Notes under the pieces: model-generated
What the model was told of the DNA's origin: nothing
The model's database searches: none
Seen by the model: the letters and a program-made list of their open reading frames with translations, nothing else
Assembly: GCA_003229345.1 (NCBI GenBank)
Contig: QIDN01000252.1
Span: 1-5,457, forward strand
Origin: Nitrospirota bacterium
Lineage (GTDB): Bacteria > Nitrospinota > Nitrospinia > Nitrospinales > Nitrospinaceae
Direction: 5' to 3'
Length of the DNA stretch: 5,457 nucleotides
Part shown: one piece after another, positions 1-5,457 of the stretch
Position numbering within the stretch: position 1 is the first letter of the stretch
How the letters are laid out: each line of letters opens with the position of its first letter
Program-made: the position numbers and the translations under genes

Positions 1-929
1 TTGGAAGCCAGGGCGTAGGCGCTGATGGTGGAAGCTCCGAAACTCCCGAACTGGAACATAAACTCGAAATCGTAATCGAGCGCCCCGTGTTTTCCCGATA
101 GACGAGTGCCTATGCCGTGCCGGACTTCGTTGGCCTGCCCCTGGTCGAAGACGGCCTGTTCGCGGTTGAGACCGATGTAATAGGCATCCAGCTTTTGCGG
201 AAACGTCCAGCCCACGTCGGTCACCGTATGCAGGCCCCAGAATGAATGCTCGTTGCCGGAGTTGTTGTCAAAGTAATCGCGGCTGATTTGTACCGGCCTT
301 CCGGCAAACGCGGTGAAATCCGTGCGCCCCGCCTTCGCCATTAATTTTACGGCATCGTGACTGAGACGCAGGTTGGGCCGTTCCCGGTAATTGAAAAACC
401 GCCGGGTGCCGAAAATGATTTCCTGCCGGCCGACCCGGATCGTGAAATTCGGATTTTTCGAGGACCCTGAGGAAAAGTCCAGGAACAATTGATTGAGGTC
501 CAGCCGGTCCTCGTCCACTCCGCGCGGCCCTCCGGAACGTCCGATTTCGATACCGCTCTGGATCTGCGAGAACAGGCGGAACCGGTCTCCCATGTGGAGA
601 TCGGCGTGTAGTAAGTAGCGTTGCAGGTACCAGCCATTGTTATCTTTCACCGTATTGCCGAAGTTTTCGTTACGGATGTTTTCGTAGTGCTGGCGGGTTT
701 CACCGCCAAAGGACAGATAAATCGTCCCGGCGTCATCCAACGGAATGTATTTAATGGGGTCCCAGATATCGGTGCGTCGGCTTGGATCTTTCAAATAACG
801 GTAGTCTTCGAGATAACGCGATGCGTTGTAGGAAGGAGGAGAATTGCCTTTTTCGGCAATGACCGGATCGGCTTGGCCAATAATCGTCAGGCTGATCAAA
901 ATACCGGCGCAGATAACCAGAGAGCGCAT
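1..929 (-). CDS. Alginate-export-family outer-membrane beta-barrel protein (C-terminus cut by window edge)
   Basis: The visible 309 residues begin with a signal peptide: Arg2, a hydrophobic core at about 4-18, and a likely cleavage near Ala25 (PVIA/EKG) or Ala20. A short linker and then alternating polar and aromatic beta-strands follow. Stretches typical of the alginate-export domain family (AlgE-like) are FGGETRQHYE (74-83), DRLDLNQLFLDF (141-152), RVGRQEIIFGTRR (165-177), a WG pair at 231-232, and YDFEFMFQFGSFG (286-298). Family members usually have more than 400 residues, so roughly the last third lies outside the window. The protein should sit in the outer membrane as a monomeric barrel. 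Family members occur in many bacteria that make no alginate, and no alginate gene is nearby, so the substrate is unknown. The ATG used lies 4 bases after the gdhA stop. An in-frame ATG at 947 would add six residues (MVSYKS) and overlap gdhA by 14 bases. Neither start has a clear Shine-Dalgarno sequence, so translation may be coupled to gdhA. The family call is confident; the start is uncertain. Confidence 0.85.
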   Translation of the reverse strand, partial: MRSLVICAGILISLTIIGQADPVIAEKGNSPPSYNASRYLEDYRYLKDPSRRTDIWDPIKYIPLDDAGTIYLSFGGETRQHYENIRNENFGNTVKDNNGWYLQRYLLHADLHMGDRFRLFSQIQSGIEIGRSGGPRGVDEDRLDLNQLFLDFSSGSSKNPNFTIRVGRQEIIFGTRRFFNYRERPNLRLSHDAVKLMAKAGRTDFTAFAGRPVQISRDYFDNNSGNEHSFWGLHTVTDVGWTFPQKLDAYYIGLNREQAVFDQGQANEVRHGIGTRLSGKHGALDYDFEFMFQFGSFGASTISAYALAS

Positions 930-933
930 ACTT

Positions 934-2283
934 TTATACGACACCATAAGCCAGCATGGCGTTCGCCACTTTTTTGAAACCTGCGAGGTTGGCCCCCTTT
1001 ACGTAATTGATATATCCCTCTTCCGCGCCGAAATTGATGCACTGCTGATGGATATCGCTCATAATTCCGCGTAGCTGGAGGTCGACATCCTCCTGGCCCC
1101 AGGCCATGTGCATGGTGTTCTGGGTCATTTCCATTCCGGAAACCGCGACCCCTCCGGCATTGGAGGCTTTGCCGGGAGCGTACAGGATTTGGGCGTCATG
1201 AAACACCTCGACCGCCTCCGCCAGGGTGGGCATGTTGGCGCCCTCCGCCACAGCCTGGCAACCATTTTTGACCAGAGTTTTGGCATCCTTTTCGTCAATT
1301 TCGTTCTGGGTGGCGCAGGGAAACGCCAGGTCGCACGGAATTCCCCACGGTTTTTTATCCGGGTAGAACTTGCATTTGAATTCTTTCGCGTATTCGGAGA
1401 TGCGTCCGCGCTTGAATGTTTTAAGTTCAATGATGTAGGCCATCTTCTCTTCGTTCAATCCGTCAGGATCATGGATGAAGCCTGAGGAATCGGACAGTGT
1501 CACCACTTTAGCGTCGAGTTGAATCAATTTTTCAGCCGTGTACAGAGCGACATTCCCGGAACCGGAGACCACGCATACCTTGCCTTTCAAGTCCCCTCCT
1601 TTGTGTTTGAGCATTTCTTCCATGAAGTAGGCGCATCCGTAGCCGGTGGCTTCCTTGCGGATAAGACTGCCGCCGTATTCCAAGGCCTTGCCGGTCAACA
1701 CTCCGGTAAATTCATTGAACAGGCGTTTGTACTGGCCGAACATGAAACTGATTTCGCGTGTGCCGACGCCAATATCTCCCGCTGGAATGTCGACATTGGG
1801 ACCGATGTGCTGGCTGAGCTCGGTCATGAACGCCTGGCAGAACCGCATGACTTCACGTTCGGATTTTCCTTTGGGATCGAAATCGGCTCCGCCCTTTCCC
1901 GAACCCATGGGCAGGGTGGTCAGGCTGTTTTTGAAAGTCTGCTCAAAGCCGAGAAATTTTAAAATACTCAGATTGACGGAGGGATGGAATCGGATGCCGC
2001 CTTTGTAGGGGCCGATGGCGTTGCTGAACTGGACCCGGTACCCGCGGTTGACGTGGATGCGACCCGTATCATCCTCCCAGCACACACGGAAGATGATGGT
2101 CCGGTCCGGTTCGGTCATGCGCTCCAGTATGCGGGAGTGAATATATTTTGGATTTTCGTTGATGTACGGAATCACCGTTCCGGCAACCTCGTGCACCGCC
2201 TGGTGGAATTCCGTTTCACCGGGATTGCGTCCGATCAATCTCGTCATGAAATCATCCAAGTCTATTTGCAGTTTATCTCCCAT
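934..2283 (-). CDS. gdhA: NADP-type glutamate dehydrogenase, hexameric class I
   Basis: This cytoplasmic enzyme converts 2-oxoglutarate, ammonium and NADPH to L-glutamate. The 449-residue product is complete and matches the roughly 450-residue bacterial small hexameric GDH. The N-terminal substrate domain carries PYKGGIRFHPS with Lys94, the catalytic-lysine segment PMGSGKGGADFDPKGKS with Lys130, and PAGDIGVGTREI with the catalytic Asp170. The Rossmann domain has VSGSGNVA (glycines 241 and 243), followed by VVTLSDSSG (about 261-268), a form usual in NADP-preferring enzymes. GKASNAGGVAVSGMEM near 371-386 provides Ser374 for substrate-carboxylate binding. All expected catalytic residues are present. 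The ATG at 2283 was chosen because an AAGGGAG ribosome site sits six bases upstream. A TTG at 2301 would add six residues but has no such site. The gene lies 57 bases after the 70-residue gene and 4 bases before the porin gene, all in one direction. The NADP preference is inferred from sequence similarity only. Confidence 0.98.
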   Translation of the reverse strand: MGDKLQIDLDDFMTRLIGRNPGETEFHQAVHEVAGTVIPYINENPKYIHSRILERMTEPDRTIIFRVCWEDDTGRIHVNRGYRVQFSNAIGPYKGGIRFHPSVNLSILKFLGFEQTFKNSLTTLPMGSGKGGADFDPKGKSEREVMRFCQAFMTELSQHIGPNVDIPAGDIGVGTREISFMFGQYKRLFNEFTGVLTGKALEYGGSLIRKEATGYGCAYFMEEMLKHKGGDLKGKVCVVSGSGNVALYTAEKLIQLDAKVVTLSDSSGFIHDPDGLNEEKMAYIIELKTFKRGRISEYAKEFKCKFYPDKKPWGIPCDLAFPCATQNEIDEKDAKTLVKNGCQAVAEGANMPTLAEAVEVFHDAQILYAPGKASNAGGVAVSGMEMTQNTMHMAWGQEDVDLQLRGIMSDIHQQCINFGAEEGYINYVKGANLAGFKKVANAMLAYGVV

Positions 2284-2289
2284 CAGACG

Positions 2290-2296
2290 CTCCCTT
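2290..2296 (-). promoter_or_regulatory. Ribosome binding site of gdhA
   Basis: Read on the minus strand this is AAGGGAG, six bases before the ATG at 2283. It is one of the best Shine-Dalgarno matches in the window. It decides the gdhA start in favour of 2283 (MGDKLQ) over the in-frame TTG at 2301, which would place this site inside the coding sequence. Confidence 0.75.
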
Positions 2297-2340
2297 GGCA
2301 AATAATTAGGTATCGTATAAATTTCGAAGAAAAATGTTGT

Positions 2341-2553
2341 TTAATTCAGCATCGCATCGTCCGGGTTGACGGGCATGTGTCCAATCGTAAATACCATGGA
2401 CTCTTTCGATTCCCGGACCTGAATTCCCTTATTATGCCGAACCTCGAACATTCGGTTAAAGACTTCCGTATCCAAACTGCAGGAGCCTCCGTTTTCCTCG
2501 ATCATAACCATAAGCGCAACGAGCAGTTTTTCGATATGTGGGTCCATTTTCAT
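2341..2553 (-). CDS. Small hypothetical protein, 70 residues
   Basis: I do not recognise this protein. It is a short soluble polypeptide with no signal peptide and no convincing membrane segment. An amphipathic helix is likely at about 5-20 (IEKLLVALMVMIEENG). A mixed region with Cys25 and an acidic, hydrophobic helix (DTEVFNRMFEV) comes next, and a possible beta-hairpin follows near the C-terminus (MVFTIGHMPVNPDD). It starts 10 bases after the stop of the HEFGH membrane-protein gene and ends 57 bases before gdhA, all in the same direction, which favours a real, co-transcribed gene. Two starts are possible, ATG at 2553 or ATG at 2547 (Met3). The upstream GGATTGGATG could serve either, and its spacing suits the second slightly better. 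The reading frame is short and rests on context rather than homology, so confidence is moderate. Confidence 0.6.
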   Translation of the reverse strand: MKMDPHIEKLLVALMVMIEENGGSCSLDTEVFNRMFEVRHNKGIQVRESKESMVFTIGHMPVNPDDAMLN

Positions 2554-2563
2554 CCAATCCGTT

Positions 2564-3232
2564 TCAAGTATTTTTACTACACAACCACCGCCAGCTCAAC
2601 CAGGCCCATGTGAAAAACATTCCCAGCCAACCGAGGGTTTTGGTGGTCCCTGCGATAATAGATGTCTTACCCAGTACGTCCCACATCGTGAATAAATTTC
2701 TCCAATCGTGAGCTTCGCTCCCCAAACCACCGATCAACGGCAAAAGAAGAACCTGGGCGTCGGCCATATACACGGCCACATCCAGAAAATTTTCAAAAAA
2801 CCAGAACCCGCCGACGGTACACCCAAGCGCATCGCGCTGCCGCCAGAAGGCTACCGTCACTATCAGGGGAATCAGGAGTTGTCCGAGCGTTCCTCCCAGA
2901 ATGTTCATGGTACGGCCAAAAAAACTGAACGCGGGGTGGCCGAATTCATGGAAAACCAAGTTTACCCTATGCAACCCTCTCATCCAAAAAGAATGATGGC
3001 CCAATAAATCCGTCTTCAGTAAATACATCAAAAATGCAAAGCAAACGGAGGCCACCACCAGCGCCCAAAAGGGAACCGGTTTCCAGGGATAAGATGCCGG
3101 TTCCACACCTCTGGCCCAGAGCTGGGCCAATAGGCCAGGGTCCGGTTCATGCTCCTGAGGGGCCGGGTTCTTGTCAAATTCCAAATAATTTCTGGAGTGT
3201 TTTCTTTTACCTTTGTTCGATTTTAGTGGCAT
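2564..3232 (-). CDS. Integral membrane protein with HEFGH zinc-metallopeptidase-like motif
   Basis: The 222-residue protein has a basic N-terminus (KSNKGKRKHSR) and a proline-rich, acidic cytosolic stretch to about residue 50. Hydrophobic segments follow at about 53-72, 113-130, 141-158 (weaker) and 192-213. The key motif is VFHEFGHPAF, with His95, Glu96 and His99 forming an HExxH site, followed by FFGRTMNILGGTLGQLLIPL. An HExxH next to a glycine-rich membrane helix recalls site-2-type (M50-like) intramembrane metallopeptidases. I do not see the classical downstream NPDG motif. Possible third metal ligands are Asp151, Asp158 or the conserved-looking HDW at 175-177. I have an impression of similar uncharacterised proteins with an HE(A/F)GH segment in other bacteria. 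Peptidase activity is therefore inference. The start has a good AGGTGA ribosome site seven bases upstream. This is the first gene of the leftward block, ten bases ahead of the 70-residue gene. It is real with high confidence; the function is uncertain. Confidence 0.85.
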   Translation of the reverse strand: MPLKSNKGKRKHSRNYLEFDKNPAPQEHEPDPGLLAQLWARGVEPASYPWKPVPFWALVVASVCFAFLMYLLKTDLLGHHSFWMRGLHRVNLVFHEFGHPAFSFFGRTMNILGGTLGQLLIPLIVTVAFWRQRDALGCTVGGFWFFENFLDVAVYMADAQVLLLPLIGGLGSEAHDWRNLFTMWDVLGKTSIIAGTTKTLGWLGMFFTWAWLSWRWLCSKNT

Positions 3233-3239
3233 AGCGTAG

Positions 3240-3245
3240 TCACCT
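3240..3245 (-). promoter_or_regulatory. Ribosome binding site of the HEFGH membrane-protein gene
   Basis: Read on the minus strand this is AGGTGA, seven bases before the ATG at 3232. Its spacing and match are good and fix the start of the 222-residue protein. Confidence 0.65.
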
Positions 3246-3283
3246 AAATTGGACTAACCCTTGTCTTTTTGATAAAAATTGGA
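3246..3283. repeat. Direct repeat AAATTGGA, two copies 30 bases apart
   Basis: AAATTGGA occurs at 3246-3253 and again at 3276-3283, about three helical turns apart. The first copy touches the ribosome binding site of the leftward gene. Such spacing can suit a regulator binding on one face of DNA, but an 8-base AT-rich match can also arise by chance. Confidence 0.4.
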
Positions 3284-3288
3284 GGGTT
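3256..3288. repeat. Interrupted inverted repeat in the divergent region
   Basis: The outer arms AACCCT (3256-3261) and AGGGTT (3283-3288) pair perfectly. Inside them TTTTT (3266-3270) and AAAAA (3274-3278) pair around a GAT loop, with unpaired four-base stretches between the two stems. It would lie in the 5' leader of the leftward gene if transcription begins to its right. It could be an operator or a weak RNA hairpin. It lacks the GC-rich stem and following T-run of a terminator. Confidence 0.4.
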
Positions 3289-3323
3289 CTAAAATGCTCT
3301 TCCTTTCATGGTAAGCAAGGATG

Positions 3324-3335
3324 TGGATCGATCCA
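3324..3335. promoter_or_regulatory. 12-base perfect palindrome, possible operator
   Basis: TGGATCGATCCA is perfectly self-complementary. It lies about ten bases upstream of the candidate -35 of the rightward promoter, centred near -50 of its predicted start point, where a dimeric regulator might bind. No family of regulator can be named from it, and no second copy was noticed in the window. Confidence 0.3.
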
Positions 3336-3345
3336 AGTAAAAAGG

Positions 3346-3373
3346 TTTACCTCGATAGAGGATATGGTACACT
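3346..3373 (+). promoter_or_regulatory. Candidate sigma-70-like promoter for the TIGR03546/TIGR03545 pair
   Basis: TTTACC (3346-3351) and TACACT (3368-3373) are separated by 16 bases, and each matches four of six consensus positions. Initiation near 3380 would leave a leader of about 65 bases before the ATG at 3445. The match is weak, and the call rests largely on its position in the only available gap. Confidence 0.25.
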
Positions 3374-3433
3374 TGCCCAAATTTGTTTTAGAGTCATCCA
3401 GGATAAAGTGATTTTCCAACCTGTCTATTGATG

Positions 3434-3439
3434 AAGGTG
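3434..3439 (+). promoter_or_regulatory. Ribosome binding site of the TIGR03546 gene
   Basis: AAGGTG lies five bases before the ATG at 3445 and supports that start. The ATG at 3431 just upstream is out of frame with it. Confidence 0.65.
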
Positions 3440-3444
3440 GATTC

Positions 3445-3939
3445 ATGCTCCGTCTGATCATCAAAGTTTTAAAAGCCCTGAATTCCAACGAAGCTCCCTG
3501 GCAAATCAGCCTGGGGATCATTTTTGGCTCGATTCTCGGGCTCACCCCCTTCCTCAGCCTCCACAATCTGGTCGTCCTGTTTCTGGCTCTGGTAATCAAT
3601 CTGAATATCAGCATGATGATCGTCAGCTGTGCTGTATTTTCCCTGATCGCCTACGTCTTGGATCCCTTATTTCATCAATTGGGTTTTGCTATTTTGACCT
3701 CCCCAAGTCTGGAAGGATTGTGGACCCAGTTTTTCAGTTGCCCCGTACTTCTTCTGGCGAACCTGAATAACACGATTGTCATGGGCAGCCTGATTTCCAC
3801 TCTGGTCGCTGCGGTTCCTCTGTTTTTCCTGTTCAACGTTCTGGTCGTGAAATACCGGGACGCTTACAATGCCTTCATCGGTAAATTTCCCATGTTGAAA
3901 TTTCTGAGAGTGCTGGACTTTTACGGGAAACATTCATGA
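3445..3939 (+). CDS. TIGR03546 family membrane protein (DUF2062-like)
   Basis: The 164-residue protein matches my memory of TIGR03546, an uncharacterised family usually encoded beside TIGR03545, as it is here. The N-terminal LKALNSNEAPWQISLGIIFGSILGLTPF (9-36) is the signature and resembles the DUF2062 opening, in which a short amphipathic helix leads into a glycine-rich membrane helix. HNLVVLF (40-46), INLNIS (51-56), LDPLFHQLG (72-80) and NNTIVMGSL (108-116) are further segments I associate with the family. Hydrophobic stretches at about 21-37, 40-71 (probably two helices) and 110-135 indicate three to four inner-membrane spans, followed by a basic cytosolic tail. The length is normal for the family. 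Its TGA stop overlaps the next ATG in an ATGA junction, so the two are almost certainly co-translated. No biochemical function is established. A partner role in inner-membrane assembly or anchoring of the TIGR03545 protein is inference. Confidence 0.9.
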   Translation: MLRLIIKVLKALNSNEAPWQISLGIIFGSILGLTPFLSLHNLVVLFLALVINLNISMMIVSCAVFSLIAYVLDPLFHQLGFAILTSPSLEGLWTQFFSCPVLLLANLNNTIVMGSLISTLVAAVPLFFLFNVLVVKYRDAYNAFIGKFPMLKFLRVLDFYGKHS

Positions 3940-5457
3940 CGCCTGCCAACAAAAAATTCAGGGTTCTGGGAATCGCCGTTTTCGGTGTTCTAACCGGCCT
4001 GATCGGCGTATTTTTTGTATTGTTTTTGGACGGAATCGTTAAAGATACGATTGAAGACCGAGGTTCCATCGTAATGGAATCGCAAATTGATATTGCTTCT
4101 TTATCCATCTCGCTGCTGTCTCAATCGATGGACATTGGAAACCTCCAAATCGCGAACGCCGACAAACTGGATGAAAACCTGGTGCAAGCCGACCGCATCA
4201 AGTTTGATTTTGATGGAAGCAGGGCGTTCTCCAAAAAGGTGATTATTGATGACATGAGGTTGGAAGGTCTGCGCCTGAATCAGAAAAGGGAGGTGCCCGC
4301 AAAACCATACAAACCCTCAAGCGAGGAGCCTGATCCCGGGAAAGACTCCGAAGATACGTCTTCCACCGGGTTTGGCGTACCCCTGGGATTAGATTTTAAA
4401 AACCCGAAAGATATTCTAAAAAATGAAACGTTGGAAACTCTGGAAGTGATCGAAAAGACAAAGGGTGACTTGAAGGCGCTTAAAACCAAATGGCAAACCC
4501 AAGTCGATCAGCAATTGAGCAAAGAAAGCCTGGCTCAAATCCAGCAACGTATCAAGGATCTTCAAGCCAAAAGCAAAAACCTGAAAGACCCAAGGACGAT
4601 TCAGTCGATCACTGCTGAAATCCAGGCACTGCAGAAGGACATTCAAACCCGAATCGATGCTATTCAAAATTTCAGAAAGGACCTGGAAGCTGACATCCGC
4701 CAAGCCAGAAAATTGGCTTCCAAAATCAAGGGTCTACCCAAAAAAGATTTTGATCGGTTGAGAAAAAAATACTCACTGGATCTGAAAGGCGGGACCGGGC
4801 TGGTCAGCAAAATGATTTCCGGTCCTTTGAAAGCCAAAATCGATAAAGCGTGGGGATATTACAAAAAGATCAGCCCCTACCTGAAAAGCGATTCGAAATC
4901 CGAACCAAAACCGGAAAAAATGGAACGCGGCAAGGGACAATTCATAAAATTCACTTCTCCGAACCCTTTCCCCGATTTTTTAATCCGAAAGGCCAAACTT
5001 TCCCTGAATGTATGGGACCAGGATGTGGAGGGAGATTTTCAAGGGTTGACCAACGATCCCAAAGTTTACGGCAAGCCGTTTCATCTCAATTTCATCGCAA
5101 GTCAAAACGAGGCATTCAAAAAATTCAGATTGAATTTGGTTCTGGACCGGACCCGTGCAAAATCGAAAGATTTTTTGGAAGCTCATGTGGCTTCTCTGAA
5201 AATTAAACCTGTTCCGCTTGGAGACTGGGCAACCTTGACTCAGGGATTTGCAGACATCAATGGGGTGATAGATATTCAGAACGAGCAAAAATTTATAGGC
5301 AATTTTACAGTCAAGGTGCACGGCGCGTCATTCGCGCAAACCGGTGAGGCCGCAAACGAGATGTCCCGCGTTTTGGGGAAGGTTCTGAAATCCATCAACC
5401 AATTTTACATTCAGGGCATAATCGACGGAACTCCAGACGCATATACGCTGAGCATCA
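3936..5457 (+). CDS. TIGR03545 family protein, AsmA-like envelope protein (C-terminus cut by window edge)
   Basis: The frame stays open from 3936 to the right edge (507 complete codons). The N-terminus is basic (NKKFR), followed by one membrane helix at about 10-31, then GIVKDTIEDRGSIV and IGNLQIAN (67-74), the short beta-strand pattern seen at the start of AsmA-like proteins. A charged, proline-rich linker (120-145) leads into a long Lys/Glu/Gln-rich coiled coil at about 155-275. RGKGQFIKF followed by NPFPDFLIRKAKLS (331-356) is a stretch I associate with TIGR03545. After it come beta-rich segments with GDFQGLTNDP and YGKPFHLNFIAS. The topology suggests an inner-membrane anchor with the bulk in the periplasm. 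The family is about 550 or more residues, so only a short C-terminal part should be missing. The start overlaps the upstream stop by ATGA with only a weak GGGA ribosome site, pointing to translational coupling. The function is unknown; a relation to AsmA-type lipid-handling proteins is inferred from architecture. Confidence 0.88.
   Translation, partial: MTPANKKFRVLGIAVFGVLTGLIGVFFVLFLDGIVKDTIEDRGSIVMESQIDIASLSISLLSQSMDIGNLQIANADKLDENLVQADRIKFDFDGSRAFSKKVIIDDMRLEGLRLNQKREVPAKPYKPSSEEPDPGKDSEDTSSTGFGVPLGLDFKNPKDILKNETLETLEVIEKTKGDLKALKTKWQTQVDQQLSKESLAQIQQRIKDLQAKSKNLKDPRTIQSITAEIQALQKDIQTRIDAIQNFRKDLEADIRQARKLASKIKGLPKKDFDRLRKKYSLDLKGGTGLVSKMISGPLKAKIDKAWGYYKKISPYLKSDSKSEPKPEKMERGKGQFIKFTSPNPFPDFLIRKAKLSLNVWDQDVEGDFQGLTNDPKVYGKPFHLNFIASQNEAFKKFRLNLVLDRTRAKSKDFLEAHVASLKIKPVPLGDWATLTQGFADINGVIDIQNEQKFIGNFTVKVHGASFAQTGEAANEMSRVLGKVLKSINQFYIQGIIDGTPDAYTLSI

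Larger units (their letters stand above)
3233..3444. other. Divergent intergenic region between the two gene blocks
   Basis: This 212-base gap separates the leftward HEFGH membrane-protein gene from the rightward TIGR03546 gene and must hold the promoters of both blocks. It is visibly richer in A and T than the flanking genes. It contains an interrupted inverted repeat, an 8-base direct repeat, a 12-base palindrome and a weak rightward promoter candidate, each listed separately. No convincing sigma-70 promoter was found for the leftward direction, and no open reading frame in it looks real. Confidence 0.8.

Noticed and set aside
347..977. Open frames of 96 codons (minus) and 118 codons (plus) in the porin gene
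   Set aside because: They are shadows of the porin reading frame, which carries a signal peptide and the family motifs. Their own translations are low-complexity and unrecognisable.
1108..1962. Plus-strand open frames of 125, 147 and 120 codons inside gdhA
   Set aside because: They are antisense to a complete gdhA with all catalytic motifs intact. Such mirror frames are common in GC-rich coding sequence.
2284..2301. Extension of gdhA to a TTG start at 2301
   Set aside because: It would put the strong AAGGGAG ribosome site inside the gene. The ATG at 2283 has ideal spacing and gives the normal family length.
2284..2340. Promoter before gdhA (ACAACA, 17 bases, TACGAT on the minus strand)
   Set aside because: The -10 matches four and the -35 three of six positions in an AT-rich gap, too weak to annotate, although a gdhA promoter here is plausible.
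1984..2613. 209-codon open frame on the plus strand across the gdhA start, the gap and the 70-residue gene
   Set aside because: Its first part is antisense to conserved gdhA sequence, the translation looks like no known protein, and it spans two genes and an intergenic gap. It is a chance open frame.
3256..3288. Rho-independent terminator
   Set aside because: The stem is interrupted, its inner part is A/T only, and no T-run follows on either strand. It also lies between divergent genes, where no terminator is expected.
3306..3614. 102-codon minus-strand open frame across the divergent region and the start of the TIGR03546 gene
   Set aside because: It is antisense to the conserved N-terminal signature of TIGR03546, and its product looks random.
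4416..5321. Minus- and plus-strand open frames inside the TIGR03545 gene
   Set aside because: They lie out of frame with or antisense to a continuous 507-codon family member, and they have no ribosome sites or recognisable products.

Overview
The window looks like chromosomal DNA from a Gram-negative bacterium. It encodes the N-terminal part of an outer-membrane beta-barrel protein, a hexameric glutamate dehydrogenase, and a TIGR03546/TIGR03545 pair of envelope proteins. No rRNA, tRNA or other phylogenetic marker is present, so the lineage is uncertain. A Nitrospinota- or Desulfobacterota-like or other proteobacterial origin would fit, but that is a guess. I see no mobile element, CRISPR array, tRNA or phage gene.

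Layout: the genes form two divergent blocks around an AT-rich intergenic region at 3233-3444. The left block, all on the minus strand, reads from right to left. It holds a small membrane protein with an HEFGH zinc-metallopeptidase-like motif (3232-2564), an unrecognised 70-residue protein (2553-2341), an NADP-type glutamate dehydrogenase, gdhA (2283-934), and the first 309 residues of an alginate-export-family outer-membrane protein (929 to the left edge). Gaps are short (10, 57 and 4 bases) with no obvious terminator between them, so they may be one transcription unit, possibly with an extra promoter before gdhA. The right block, on the plus strand, holds a TIGR03546 membrane protein (3445-3939). 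It overlaps by an ATGA junction the start of a TIGR03545 protein, which runs off the right edge (3936-5457).

How the genes work together: gdhA supplies ammonium assimilation (2-oxoglutarate plus NH4+ plus NADPH to glutamate). The linked porin suggests, but does not prove, uptake or export of a solute. The TIGR03546/TIGR03545 pair is known to be conserved side by side but is uncharacterised. Its architecture is a multispanning inner-membrane protein plus a membrane-anchored periplasmic protein with coiled coil and AsmA-like regions, which suggests an envelope-maintenance or lipid-related role (inference). The pair and the HEFGH membrane protein with its 70-residue neighbour are the least understood parts of the window. 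The rest is ordinary housekeeping or accessory metabolism.
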